A stretch of 64,000 nucleotides of DNA, taken from Adlercreutzia sp. ZJ176 (GTDB lineage Bacteria; Actinomycetota; Coriobacteriia; Coriobacteriales; Eggerthellaceae). The stretch covers positions 62,001-126,000 of the forward strand of contig NZ_JAAKEC010000003.1 in assembly GCF_011038975.1 (NCBI RefSeq), read 5' to 3'. The notes beneath the pieces are model-generated. The model was not told where the DNA came from, did not search any database, and was given only the letters and a program-made list of their open reading frames with translations. Shown piece by piece: positions 44,549 to 54,067 of this stretch (its first letter is position 1; every line of letters begins with the position of its first letter). A program made the position numbers and the translations under genes.

Positions 44549-44782
44549 TTACTTCGCGGAGTCAGCCGTGACGTCGCTGTGGAAGTTGGAGTATCCCCCA
44601 ACTGCATTGGACTTGAACCGGCCGGCGGTCTTGTTGTAGAACACCTGGGCCCTCATGAGGTCCTTCTTCGTGATCCCGAACTCGGCCATAGCCTCGTCTT
44701 CGGTCTTGCCAGCATCCATGAGGGCATTCAGCGCATCAGCCTTCGCGGGTGATTCGAGCGCCATGAATTCGTCGCGAGTCAT
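44549..44782 (-). CDS. Small hypothetical protein
   Basis: The protein has 77 residues and is not recognised. It starts MTRDEFMALESPAKADALNAL, continues EDEAMAEFGITKKDLM, which resembles a helix-turn-helix tip, and ends with NAVGGYSNFHSDV. Start ATG 44782 has a strong GGAGGAGC upstream. The upstream side contains the promoter and then a 38-bp tandem repeat array; the neighbour there (MarR) is divergent. A DNA-binding role is possible but unsupported beyond the short motif. Confidence 0.6.
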   Translation of the reverse strand: MTRDEFMALESPAKADALNALMDAGKTEDEAMAEFGITKKDLMRAQVFYNKTAGRFKSNAVGGYSNFHSDVTADSAK

Positions 44783-44930
44783 ACAAGCTCCTCCTTGTCT
44801 GAGTGGTCTGACAAAGCTCGACGCTATTGTACGGACAGCCCCCTGCCTTCGCCAATATATGCCCGTATCGAAGAGCGCCCGAAGCATATCCGCGCCCGCA
44901 CATGCCCGTATCTTGCGTTTTCCGCAATGT

Positions 44931-45066
44931 GCGCGCCCCTCCGAGCCGCACGCGCCGGCCGCGCCCATGCGCGCCCCTCCGAGCCGCACGCGCCGGCCGC
45001 GCCCATGCGCGCCCCTCCGAGCCGCACGCGCCGGCCGCGCCCATGCGCGCTCCTCCGAGCCGCACG
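44931..45066. repeat. 38-bp tandem repeat, 3.6 copies
   Basis: Units start at 44931, 44969, 45007 and 45045. The first three are identical; the fourth has one C-to-T change and is cut short. Unit core: cctccgagccgcacgcgc. The unit is GC-rich and non-coding on both strands as far as can be judged. There are no spacers of varied sequence, so this is not a CRISPR array. Confidence 0.9.
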
Positions 45067-45093
45067 ACGCTACCTGAGCCACCCTAAAAGCAC

Positions 45094-45134
45094 TTGACAA
45101 AGTCAAATGATCATTCAATAATTGACTTTGTCAA
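45094..45134 (+). promoter_or_regulatory. marR promoter with two dyad operators
   Basis: TTGACAAAGTCAA (45094-45106) and TTGACTTTGTCAA (45122-45134) are exact reverse complements of each other, and each is a TTGAC-N3-GTCAA dyad; centres are 28 bases apart. The first box supplies a -35 (TTGACA, 45094-45099), and AATAAT at 45117-45122 is a -10 with 17-base spacing. Binding to either box would block RNA polymerase, as expected for MarR autorepression. Confidence 0.8.
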
Positions 45135-45155
45135 ATAAGAAAGGAGGGTAGTCGC

Positions 45156-45608
45156 ATGGATCACGGGTCATTTGCTTTCTATGTCGCAATGCTCCGGAAG
45201 AGCTTCGTATCGTATTGCACCGAGAGAATTCCCGATCTGGGTGTGACGTATGTTCAGTTGTTCGTCTTGATCTACATCAGCAAGAGAAGCAGCTGTTCTT
45301 CAAAGGAAATTGCGGAATACCTCAGATTAGACGCAGGGCAGTTGAATCGCATTCTGACGAAGCTCATAGCAAAAGACCTCGTTACCCAAAGGAAGAGCAG
45401 CACCGACAGAAGATTCAACGTTCTGAGCTTGACGAAGAACGGCGAGAGAACGGTCGAGGAAAGCCATGGCCTTTTTCATTCATGGGATGATCAGGTGTTA
45501 TCCGACATGGATGATGACAGCCGCCAGGAACTGACAGATCTGATGAAAAAGCTGGTTCTCAAATCCAATGAAAACATGGGAGGAAGACGAGATGGGCAAA
45601 CTGAATGA
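45156..45608 (+). CDS. MarR-family transcriptional regulator
   Basis: The protein has 150 residues. The winged-helix core is VTYVQLFVLIYISKRSSCSSKEIAEYL, DAGQLNRILTKLIAKDLVTQRKSSTDRR and VLSLTKNGERTVEE, the MarR layout. Start ATG 45156 follows AGGAGGG. Two TTGAC-N3-GTCAA boxes overlap its promoter, so it very likely represses itself and the gene downstream, which begins before this one ends. Inducer unknown. The A+T-rich codon use differs from many neighbours, hinting at transfer. Confidence 0.9.
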   Translation: MDHGSFAFYVAMLRKSFVSYCTERIPDLGVTYVQLFVLIYISKRSSCSSKEIAEYLRLDAGQLNRILTKLIAKDLVTQRKSSTDRRFNVLSLTKNGERTVEESHGLFHSWDDQVLSDMDDDSRQELTDLMKKLVLKSNENMGGRRDGQTE

Positions 45609-46143
45609 CTTCATGGATCTGCTGACAGGAAGCTTCGACAATGCCGAGCAGTCCAAGAGGATGAGGCAAGTCAACGCGGACTTCCCTTACGCAGAGCACG
45701 TCAACACGATCTGCAATGGCAAGATCACGGACTTGCCGAGGGACTTCGAAGGATTCTTCATGGTTGAGGAGAGCTATTACACGGCGAACGGGAACACGCA
45801 TCTCTCGCCTCACTTGTTCTTGTTCACGGAAGAAGAGGGCGGAATAAAGCTGACTTCTTACGAGCTGCCAGATGGATACGACAAGAAGACGTTCACGTAC
45901 AAAGACCTCAAGCCCGTCAGCTATCATGACTTGAAGCCGTCCGAGAAATTCACCCCTGCGCTGTTCGTCGAGAGAGACGGCGTCTGGGAAGGCGGGAGCA
46001 CGAGCATGTTCTCCCCGGTGCTCAAATTCACCTTGCATGAGCAGTTCTCAAGAGAATGCCTCGAGGTCAGCGAGAGCATGGAAGTCAGAGGGAGGAAGAC
46101 CTTCGGATACGATGAGCCCATCCTCTACAGGAGGGTCGTTTAG
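45592..46143 (+). CDS. Hypothetical protein with weak CpcT/CpeT-like pattern, MarR-controlled
   Basis: The protein has 183 residues. The N-terminus LNDFMDLLTGSFDNAEQS and the later GFFMVEESYYTANG, HLFLFTEEEGGIKLTSYELPDGYD recall the CpcT/CpeT chromophore lyase-like fold, but the match is by eye and weak. It is probably a small beta-barrel ligand-binding protein. Start ATG 45592 lies inside the marR end (17-base overlap), with GGGAGGAAG upstream. It is the likely regulatory target of MarR. No signal peptide. Confidence 0.6.
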   Translation: MGKLNDFMDLLTGSFDNAEQSKRMRQVNADFPYAEHVNTICNGKITDLPRDFEGFFMVEESYYTANGNTHLSPHLFLFTEEEGGIKLTSYELPDGYDKKTFTYKDLKPVSYHDLKPSEKFTPALFVERDGVWEGGSTSMFSPVLKFTLHEQFSRECLEVSESMEVRGRKTFGYDEPILYRRVV

Positions 46144-46329
46144 CAGGCAAGCTCGTTGTCTGGCTTCTGCCTGCCAAGCCCCACGCGGCGTTTCTTTATG
46201 AGGCTTGTTATCCTCGCATTCGCATGGCGTTTCTGCTCGCGCTGCGCGTTGCGGGTTGCGCGTTGCGAGCAGGAAACGGGAAATGGAGTGGCAGCGTCTC
46301 TGACGTCGCCACTCCATACTTGAGCTGCG

Positions 46330-46581
46330 TCAGACGGAGCGCTTGGTGAGGGCGTTCATGATGGCGATGAGCACGACCGAGCCCAAAAGCGCCACGAAGA
46401 ACGACCAGAAGTTCAGGCCCGTGAAGCCCTCGGCGCCGATGAAGCTCATGATGAACCCGCCTATGAGCGCGCCGATGATGCCCGTGATGATGTTCTTCAC
46501 CAAGCCGCCCTCGCGGCCCATGAGGGCGCCGCCCGCCCATCCTGCCAATCCGCCGATGATAACCCAAACGATGATGCTCAT
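46330..46581 (-). CDS. GlsB/YeaQ/YmgE-family stress membrane protein
   Basis: The protein has 83 residues and three hydrophobic segments with small residues: IIVWVIIGGLAGWAGGALMG, NIITGIIGALIGGFIMSFIG and NFWSFFVALLGSVVLIAIMNAL. This is the transglycosylase-associated (GlsB) family, small membrane proteins induced by envelope stress, often in genomes that also carry Asp23/Gls24. Start ATG 46581 follows GAAAGGAGC. Monocistronic. Confidence 0.88.
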   Translation of the reverse strand: MSIIVWVIIGGLAGWAGGALMGREGGLVKNIITGIIGALIGGFIMSFIGAEGFTGLNFWSFFVALLGSVVLIAIMNALTKRSV

Positions 46582-46919
46582 GAGGTTGCTCCTTTCGCGT
46601 TGCCGACGAGGAACAGCTTAGCGACCCCCGGCGGCGCGCCCGCGCCAAACTCCCTGCTCGTCGCCGCGTCGTTGGCAGGCTGTTGGCTTGCCGCGAGGTG
46701 CCGTGCTTGGCAGGCTGCCGGCTTGTTGCGAGCGCAGCAAGACGCCAGCTGACGGCAAAGCACAAACGCTCATTTACGCTTCTGCTATCCTGATGTAATA
46801 CACAAACAATAGTTCGTTTAATGGGTAGTGATGCGAACTTTTGTGCTATAATTACGAAATAAGCTCCCTGCTTTGTTGAGAATATCATTAGCATATGTTA
46901 ATGTTTTTAGGGGATTCCC
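46582..46919. other. Gene-free region upstream of GlsB and HicA-like genes
   Basis: Bases 46660-46750 contain a degenerate repeat (caggctgttggcttg, caggctgccggcttg). The rest, 46750-46919, is AT-rich and should hold the promoter of the hicA-like gene. No gene seen. Confidence 0.5.
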
Positions 46920-47093
46920 ATGACCAAGCGACGCGACATCGTGAGGGCGCTCGTCGAGGGCGGCTACGTCAGCGACGGAGGGACGAACCACGAGCACTTC
47001 GTCAAAGGGACGAAGGTGGTCATGGTTCCCCGCCATCGGGAGATACCCGACGAAACGGCGAAGCGCATCTTGCGCCAAGCGGGCTTGAGATGA
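46920..47093 (+). CDS. HicA-like mRNA interferase toxin
   Basis: The protein has 57 residues: it starts MTKRRDIVRALVEGGYV, then GGTNHEHFVKGTKVVMVPRH, then EIPDETAKRILRQAGLR. This is the HicA double-stranded RNA-binding-like fold with the catalytic His in NHEHF and the PRH turn. HicA cleaves mRNA and is blocked by HicB. The gene is short but typical of the family. No clear Shine-Dalgarno is seen (aggggattccc precedes the ATG). The next gene starts 28 bases on and is the presumed antitoxin. Confidence 0.75.
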   Translation: MTKRRDIVRALVEGGYVSDGGTNHEHFVKGTKVVMVPRHREIPDETAKRILRQAGLR

Positions 47094-47121
47094 AAACCTC
47101 CGCGTGTGACCAGGAGCTGCC

Positions 47122-47565
47122 ATGATCTACCTCAACGAGTTCGAGTTCTACGAAGCCGAGGACATGATATGCGCCGTCCCCTTCGGTCGTGACGGGGCAA
47201 CGTGCGGCAGCAGCCTTGACGAAGCTGTCTTCATGGCGACGGATTGGCTGCGAGGCGAGATCGAGTACGCGCTCATGCGCGGAGAGACCCCTCGAAGCGG
47301 GACCTTCGGACATGCACCCGAGCATGGCGGCATCGTCATAGCCGTCTCGGTTGACTGCGACCTCGCCCGCGTCGACGCTGTGAGCGCCGCCGACGCGGCG
47401 CGCCTGCTGGGCGTGAGCACCGCGCGGGTATCGCAGATGTGCGAAAACGGGCAGCTGACCTCGTGGAAGGAAGGAGCCCGCAGGCGCGTGCTGCGCGCTT
47501 CCGTTGAGGCGCGCCTGGAAGAGCGCCCCAAAGCCGGGAGGCCGCGCAAAAGCGCCCTCGGCTGA
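47122..47565 (+). CDS. HicB-like antitoxin with helix-turn-helix
   Basis: The protein has 147 residues. The N-terminal 75 residues suit a degenerate RNase-H-like HicB domain (YEAEDMICAVPFGRDGATCGSSLDEAVFMATDWL). The C-terminal half is a MerR/excisionase-like helix-turn-helix (VSAADAARLLGVSTARVSQMCENGQLTSWKEG). HicB proteins neutralise HicA and repress their operon. Start ATG 47122 has CAGGAGC upstream. Pairing with the 57-residue HicA-like toxin supports the call. Confidence 0.72.
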   Translation: MIYLNEFEFYEAEDMICAVPFGRDGATCGSSLDEAVFMATDWLRGEIEYALMRGETPRSGTFGHAPEHGGIVIAVSVDCDLARVDAVSAADAARLLGVSTARVSQMCENGQLTSWKEGARRRVLRASVEARLEERPKAGRPRKSALG

Positions 47566-47659
47566 GCGGGAGCAGCGCGCATCGACGCCGCGAACGCTGC
47601 CGCACACCGCCTTGCGCCGTGCCGAACTGCGCGCACTTACACCGTGACGAGCCGCGCAC

Positions 47660-48343
47660 TTACGTGACCGAGCGGCAGACGAGGGGACGGGGCACGCCCA
47701 TGTGCATGAGCAGAAGGTTCGCCTGCAGCTCAAGCGACTCGCGGTCGCGCTCGGCAAGGACGAGGCGGTCGGTCGAGTACGCGCGGCGGTCAAGCAGGAC
47801 GCCCGTGGGCATGACGTCGATTACGTCGGCGCCCATGAAGTCGAGCGTCGTCCACAGCGAGGCGAAGGCGTAGCGCGCCTGCGAGGAGCCGGCCGCGCCG
47901 CTGTAGGTGACGGGCTTGCCGCGCATGACCGACGTGCCGTCGGCATAGACCGGGCGCGAAAGCCAGTCGAGCAGGTTCTTCAGCACGCCGGGCAGGCCGT
48001 GGTTGTACTCGGGCGTGACGATCCACAGGCCGTCGGCCGCCTCCACCGCGTCGCGGACGCGCTGCACCGGCTCGGGCACGGGGACCTCGACGTCCTGGTT
48101 CATATGAGGCAAATCGGCGTACTCGAGGAACGACACGCGCACGCACCCGCGCAGCACCGCGGCGGCGCGCTCGGCGAGCTGGCGGTTGAGCGAGCGCGCT
48201 CGCAGCGACCCGACGACCATGAGCACCGACTTCTCGGCAGCGCAAGCGGCAGCGCCCCTCGTCTCCGCGTCCACGGCAGCGCCTCTCACCTCGGCGCCGC
48301 CGCCGGCGCCGCCCTTCCCCATCTCGACAGCTTTGCTCTCCAT
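47660..48343 (-). CDS. NADPH-dependent FMN reductase family protein
   Basis: The protein has 227 residues. The flavodoxin-like core starts near residue 38: VLMVVGSLRARSLNRQLAERA (flavin phosphate loop), then LWIVTPEYNHGLPGVLKNLLDWLSRP and KPVTYSGAAGSSQ. This is the signature of NADPH-dependent FMN or chromate/azo-type reductases. The first 37 residues are a low-complexity Gly/Ala-rich extension not usual in the family. Start ATG 48343 follows GAAAGGACG; a start at Met8 is also possible. Likely cytosolic quinone or flavin reductase. Confidence 0.85.
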   Translation of the reverse strand: MESKAVEMGKGGAGGGAEVRGAAVDAETRGAAACAAEKSVLMVVGSLRARSLNRQLAERAAAVLRGCVRVSFLEYADLPHMNQDVEVPVPEPVQRVRDAVEAADGLWIVTPEYNHGLPGVLKNLLDWLSRPVYADGTSVMRGKPVTYSGAAGSSQARYAFASLWTTLDFMGADVIDVMPTGVLLDRRAYSTDRLVLAERDRESLELQANLLLMHMGVPRPLVCRSVT

Positions 48344-48497
48344 AGAAGCGTCCTTTCACGCGTCATCATGCTCCCTCCCATGATAGGGCTGCGCGCGCTT
48401 CCATTACACTTCTGTAATGCGCGCGTTAGGAGCGCACAAGGCGCATGCCCCATGCTGGAAGCAGTTGTCCTGCGAGGAAACGAAGGAAGGTATGCAC

Positions 48498-49177
<680 letters not shown>

Positions 49178-49181
<4 letters not shown>

Positions 49182-52100
49182 GCGTCATGTCGAACTTCAC
49201 GCTGCGCTCGCTGGCGAAGAACCGCGTGCGCACGGGCGTGACCATCGCGGGCGTGGCGCTGGCCGCAGCGCTCCTCACCGCCGTGCTCACGAGCGTGACC
49301 AGCCTGAACGCTTACCTGTACAACTGCGAGGTGGCCGACAACGGCATCTGGACGGCCAGCGCCTGGACCGAGGGCGAAGACGAGATCGCCCACGCCCGCG
49401 CCGACGCGCGCACGTCTGACCTGGCGGTCATGCGCGACGTGGGCTTCGTCGACCCCGGCGAGGCGCGAGCGCGCTACGGCGCGTACCTGCCGTTCGTGAG
49501 CACGGAGGGCGACCTTGCGCGCATCTGCGCCGTCAAGCCCGCGGAGGGACGCGCGGCGGAGGGGCCGGGCGAGGTGATGCTGCCCAGCTCGTGGAAGGGC
49601 GTATCCGCGTTCGGAGCCGAGTCGATCGGCGTGGGCTCGACGCTCGAGGTCGAGCTGGGGCAGCGCGAGCTCGTGGCGGCCGGAGCGGATGCGGGCGATG
49701 AGCCCAGCGCGCTCGCCGGGCACGACCGCACGCGCTCCGGCGAGACGCCCATCGAGGGCACGGGATACGAGCCCTACGAGGCGGGCGACCGCCTGGACTC
49801 GGGAGACGCCTACCGCGATCCGCAGTCTGACGGCGGCGGCTTCGGCGAAGAGCTCGTCGAGCTCAAGCCGTACGCGTTCACCGTGGTGGGCTTCTACGAC
49901 ACGCGCAACATCGCCAGCTCGACGGGCGTGGGGTACGCCGCGCTCACGACGGGCTGGGGCGCGGGCGGCGCGGGAGCGACAGGCGCGGCCAAGGTGTACG
50001 TGGCGACCGCGGGACTTCGCACCGTCGACGAGATCAACGAGGCCATGAAGAGCTCGTTTGACTCCACGGGCATCGCGCACCACGACGCGCTGCTGCGCTA
50101 TGCGGGCATCACGAGCGACCGCGCCTTCTGGAACACGTTCTTCCAGCTGGCGGGCGTGCTCGCCTGCGTCATCGCGGCGGCGTGCGTGTCGCTCATCTAC
50201 AACGCGTTCGCCATCAGCGTGGCCGAGCGCACGCGCCAGTTCGGGCTCCTGTCCTCCATCGGCGCGTCGAAGCGGCAGATCAGGCGCGCCATCGCGTTCG
50301 AGGCCGCCGTCATCACCGCGGCGGGCGTCCCGCTCGGCCTGCTCGTCGGCATCGGCGGCACCGCCGCGGTGCTCGGGATCCTCGGGCCGTCGCTCGAGAG
50401 CATCATCGGAGAGCGCGAGGACGTCGTCTTCGGCGTGGCCGTTGACCCGGCGATGGTCTGCCTGGCCGCCGTCCTCACGCTCATCACCGTGATGGTGAGC
50501 GCGTGGCTGCCCGCGCGCCGCGCCGGAAACGCAAGCGCCATCGACGCCATACGCCGGACGCGCGACGTGCGCGACGTGCGCCCCGTGCGAGAGCGCGCCG
50601 GAAGGGCGGGCGCGGCAGATGCGGCGACCGATGACGTCTGGAAGCCGCGCGGGTTCGGCATCCACCGGCTGTTCGGCGTGCCGGGCCAGATCGCCTGGGC
50701 GAACCGCAAGCGCGGGCGCGCCCGGGGCCGCGCCGCCAGCGTGTCGCTCGCGCTCGCCATCGTGCTGCTCATGACGGCTGGCTCGCTCAGCACCACGCTC
50801 GACGTGATGACCGGCGCCGCCAGTGCCTCCTCCGAGACCTGCGACATCACCGTCAGCACCTTCCGAAGCTACTCGCCAGGCTCAGACGGCGAAGGCACGA
50901 GCGCGAGCGACGGCGGGTCAGGCGCGGCCGGCGATAGCGCCGAAGATGCGGCCGGCGCCAGCGCGGCCGGCGCTTCGAACCCCTTCGAAACCTATGCCGC
51001 GCTCTACGCGAAGCTCTCGAGCGTCGAAGGCGTGCAGCCGCTCGGCTGGCAGATGGTGGCCTCGATACCCGCCCTCATGCCCGCCGACATGGTCGGCTCA
51101 AGCATGGTCGATGACGGCAGCGGCCCCTCCCGCAGCTCGTCCCCCGTCGTCCGCCAGCCCGACGGAACCTACTTCGGCTACGTCAACCTGTGCTTCCTCG
51201 ACGACGAGGCGTTCGCCGCCTACGCACGCAGCGTCGGCGCGAACCCCGATGCGCTCTCCGGCGACGTGATGCGCGGCATCGCGCTTTCCACCGGCTATTC
51301 GAACAACGGGAAGGCGTACGTGCAACGCGAGATGCTCAAGGCGCCCGGCACGATGAGCTGCATTACCGACACGACGTTCGAGGGGGCTCCCATCGGGGGC
51401 TTCGCCTACAGCGGTGGGAGCGCGGGCTCTGGCGGCAGCGCGGATGCGCGCGAGGCCGCCTTCTCCGCCTTCATGCCCTCCGACATGCCCTCCGACAACG
51501 CCGCAGCTGACGAGGAGCCTGAGGGCCAGCCGCTCTCCGCGCTCGACCTGACGTACCTGCCCGTCGAGGTGGTCGCCGTCACCAGCCAAGCGCCCGACGG
51601 GATAAGCTCCGACGTCCCCACCGTCATCCTGCCCTCAAGCGCCGCCGGCACGCTCGCCGAGGCCACGAGCAGCGCCGCCTGGTCCCCCCTGTCGTCAGTC
51701 CAGCTGATCGCGCGCTTCAACGCCGATGAGCACGTCATCGCCGCCGCTGACCTCGAAGCCGCCGGCAGGGAGTTCTTCGACCTCGACCCCGAGGGCTCCA
51801 GCGCACACGGGGGCGCGTACCTCTACGTGGGCGACAACGCGGCCACCCAGGAGGGCTACGAGACGCTCGTCGTCGTGGTGAACGTGTTCTCGCTGCTGTT
51901 CACGGGCATCCTCATGCTGATCGCCATGAGCAACGTGTTCAACACGGTGACCAACGGGCTCGCCCTGCGCCGCCGCGAGTTCGCCGTGATGCGCTCAGTG
52001 GGGATGGGCAGCCGCGCGTTTCGGCGCATGATCGCCTGCGAATGCGCCGGATACGCCGTGCGCGGCCTCGTCCCCGGCGTCATCGTCGCGGCTATCGTGT

Positions 52101-52282
52101 CGTTTCTGCTGTTCGACGCGATGGCGAAGTCGGTCGAGGGGGTTGCGTTCGCGCTGCCGTGGGGGCATATCGCGCTCGCCTGCGCGCTCACGCTGCTCGT
52201 CATGGCGGCCAGCGTCGCCTACGGGCTGCGCCGCTGCCGGACCGACAACGTGGTGGAGGCACTGCGCATGGACATGGCCTGA
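49178..52282 (+). CDS. FtsX/MacB-like ABC transporter permease
   Basis: The protein has 1034 residues. It contains two permease units. Membrane segments are near residues 22-42 (VTIAGVALAAALLTAVL), 325-345 (LAGVLACVIAAACVSLIY), 370-395, 425-445 and 520-535, and a final set at about 900-1025 (VFSLLFTGILMLIAMSN, LVPGVIVAAIVSFLLF, HIALACALTLLVMAASVAYG). The FtsX pattern FGLLSSIGASKRQIRRAI and its second copy FAVMRSVGMGSRAFRRM are clear. Two large extracellular domains lie between. The exported substrate is unknown. Confidence 0.88.
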
Positions 52283-52297
52283 GAGGCCTGAGGGAAG

Positions 52298-52328
52298 GGG
52301 CCGCCCCGCTTTCGGGGCGGGGCGGCCC
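52298..52328 (+). terminator. GC-rich hairpin after the ABC permease gene
   Basis: gggccgccccgc and gcggggcggccc form a 12-base perfect stem around a 7-base loop (52310-52316), 16 bases beyond the permease stop. No T-run follows. Probable transcription end. Confidence 0.6.
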
Positions 52329-52334
52329 GCCGAG

Positions 52335-52392
52335 GAGCGCCGAGATGGGCGGGCGGACCGCCGCTGAGCGCCGAGATGAGCAGGCGGACCGC
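52335..52392. repeat. 27-bp direct repeat pair
   Basis: gagcgccgagatg-type units at 52335-52361 and 52366-52392 match at 25 of 27 positions. They lie between the ABC operon terminator and the NSS transporter promoter. Confidence 0.8.
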
Positions 52393-52507
52393 AAGCTGAG
52401 CTTTCCCTGCCCGCAGCCGGGTTGATCGGGTAGAATGAGCCCTTGCAATTTCGTCCAAGACGCGGGGGCTTCCGCCGCGCGTCCCGAGGCAGAAGAAGGA
52501 ACGGCTC

Positions 52508-54067
52508 ATGGCAGGCAAGACGATGACCGCCGACGCGCAGGGTTCGCGCATGTCGGCTCCGAGCGCCGCAGCGCCCGCGGCACCCGCTGCGGCCGCGGAC
52601 AACAGCCCCGAGGCGCCCGCTGACGGCAGCCCCTCAGCCGCCGGCACCCCCGCCGGGGCCAGCGGCAACAGCCCCGAGGCGCCGCGCGAGCACTTCGCCT
52701 CACGCCTCGGCTTCATCCTCATCAGCGCGGGCTGCGCCATCGGCCTGGGCAACGTCTGGCGCTTCCCCTACATCACCGGCGAGTACGGCGGCGCGGCGTT
52801 CATCCTGCTCTACCTCGTGTTTCTCGTGATCCTCGGCCTGCCCGTCATGGTGATGGAGTTCGCCGTGGGCCGCGGCAGCCAGAAGACCTCGGCGCTCGCC
52901 TTCGACACGCTGCAGCCCTCGCGGCGCTGGCACTGGTTCTCGTGGTGGGGGTACGTCGGCTGCATGCTGCTCATGATGTTCTACACCACGGTGTGCGGCT
53001 GGATGCTCGCCTACGTGGCGAAGATGGCCACCGGCACCTTCACGGGGCTCGATGCCGCGGGCGTCGGCGACGTGTTCTCCTCCATGCTCGCAAGCCCCGT
53101 CGAGCTCGTAGGCTGGATGCTCGCCGTGATCGTGATCGGTCTCACCGTGTGCAGCTTCGGCCTGCAGAAGGGCGTCGAGCGCATCACGAAGGTTATGATG
53201 CTCGCGCTGCTCGGCGTGATGGCGCTGCTCGTAGTGCGCAGCGTCACGCTGCCCGGCGCGGCCGAGGGCCTCGCGTTCTACCTGATCCCCGACTTCGGGC
53301 GCATGTTCTCCGGCGGCCTGGCCGGCTTCGGCGAGGTGCTGTACGCCGCCATGGGGCAGGCGTTCTTCACGCTGTCGCTCGGCATCTCGGCCATGGAGGT
53401 GTTCGGCAGCCGCATCGGGCCCGAGCGCTCGCTCACCGGCGAGGCCATCCGCATCTGCACGCTCGACACGGCCGTGGCCATCGTGGCGGGCCTCATCATC
53501 TTCCCCGCCTGCTTCGCCTTCGCCGTAGCCCCTGACCAGGGGCCTGCGCTCGTGTTCGTCACGCTTCCGAACGTGTTCAACCAGATGCCGCTCGGGCAGC
53601 TGTGGGGCGCGCTGTTCTTCGTGTTCATGAGCTTCGCGGCGCTCTCCACCATCATCGCGGTGTTCGAGAACCTCATCTCGTTTTCCATGGAGAAGTGGGG
53701 GCTCACGCGCAGGCAGGCGCTCGCGCGCACGGCGGCGCTGGTCACCGTGCTGTCGCTCCCCTGCGCGCTCGGGTTCAACGTGCTCTCGGGCGTGACGGTA
53801 CCGGGCATCGGCGACATCCAGTCCGTCGAGGACTTCATCGTGTCGAACAACCTGCTGCCGCTCGGCAGCCTGCTCTACGTGCTGTTCTGCCTGAGTCGCG
53901 GCGGCTGGGGCTGGGAGCGCTTCCTCGCCGAGGCCGACAAGGGCGCCGGCGCCCGCTTCCCGCGCTGGACGCGCGGCTGGCTCACCTTCGGGCTGCCGGC
54001 GCTCATTGCGATCATCTTCGTCATGGGCTACGTGCCGAAGATCGCGCTCTGGTTGGGAATGGCCTAA
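52508..54067 (+). CDS. Sodium-dependent (NSS family) transporter
   Basis: The protein has 519 residues. After a 60-residue Ala/Pro/Ser-rich leader, the neurotransmitter:sodium symporter signature appears: LISAGCAIGLGNVWRFPYITGEYGG. About 11-12 membrane segments follow, with LSLGISAMEVFGSR and FMSFAALSTIIAVFENLIS in the later core helices. NSS proteins in bacteria import amino acids or amines with Na+. The substrate is not predictable here. Start ATG 52508 follows AGAAGGAAC. The leader is low-complexity with a repeated NSPEAP. Confidence 0.9.
   Translation: MAGKTMTADAQGSRMSAPSAAAPAAPAAAADNSPEAPADGSPSAAGTPAGASGNSPEAPREHFASRLGFILISAGCAIGLGNVWRFPYITGEYGGAAFILLYLVFLVILGLPVMVMEFAVGRGSQKTSALAFDTLQPSRRWHWFSWWGYVGCMLLMMFYTTVCGWMLAYVAKMATGTFTGLDAAGVGDVFSSMLASPVELVGWMLAVIVIGLTVCSFGLQKGVERITKVMMLALLGVMALLVVRSVTLPGAAEGLAFYLIPDFGRMFSGGLAGFGEVLYAAMGQAFFTLSLGISAMEVFGSRIGPERSLTGEAIRICTLDTAVAIVAGLIIFPACFAFAVAPDQGPALVFVTLPNVFNQMPLGQLWGALFFVFMSFAALSTIIAVFENLISFSMEKWGLTRRQALARTAALVTVLSLPCALGFNVLSGVTVPGIGDIQSVEDFIVSNNLLPLGSLLYVLFCLSRGGWGWERFLAEADKGAGARFPRWTRGWLTFGLPALIAIIFVMGYVPKIALWLGMA

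Larger units (their letters stand above)
44783..45155. other. Gene-free region with tandem repeats and MarR promoter
   Basis: Between the small minus-strand gene and marR lie an AT-richer promoter stretch (44783-44930), a 38-bp tandem repeat array (44931-45066) and the marR promoter with two operator boxes (45094-45134). No gene is supported here; apparent frames through the repeats only reflect their composition. Confidence 0.7.

Noticed and set aside
44931-45066. CRISPR-like array
   Set aside because: Repeats are directly adjacent with no variable spacers and no cas genes in the window.
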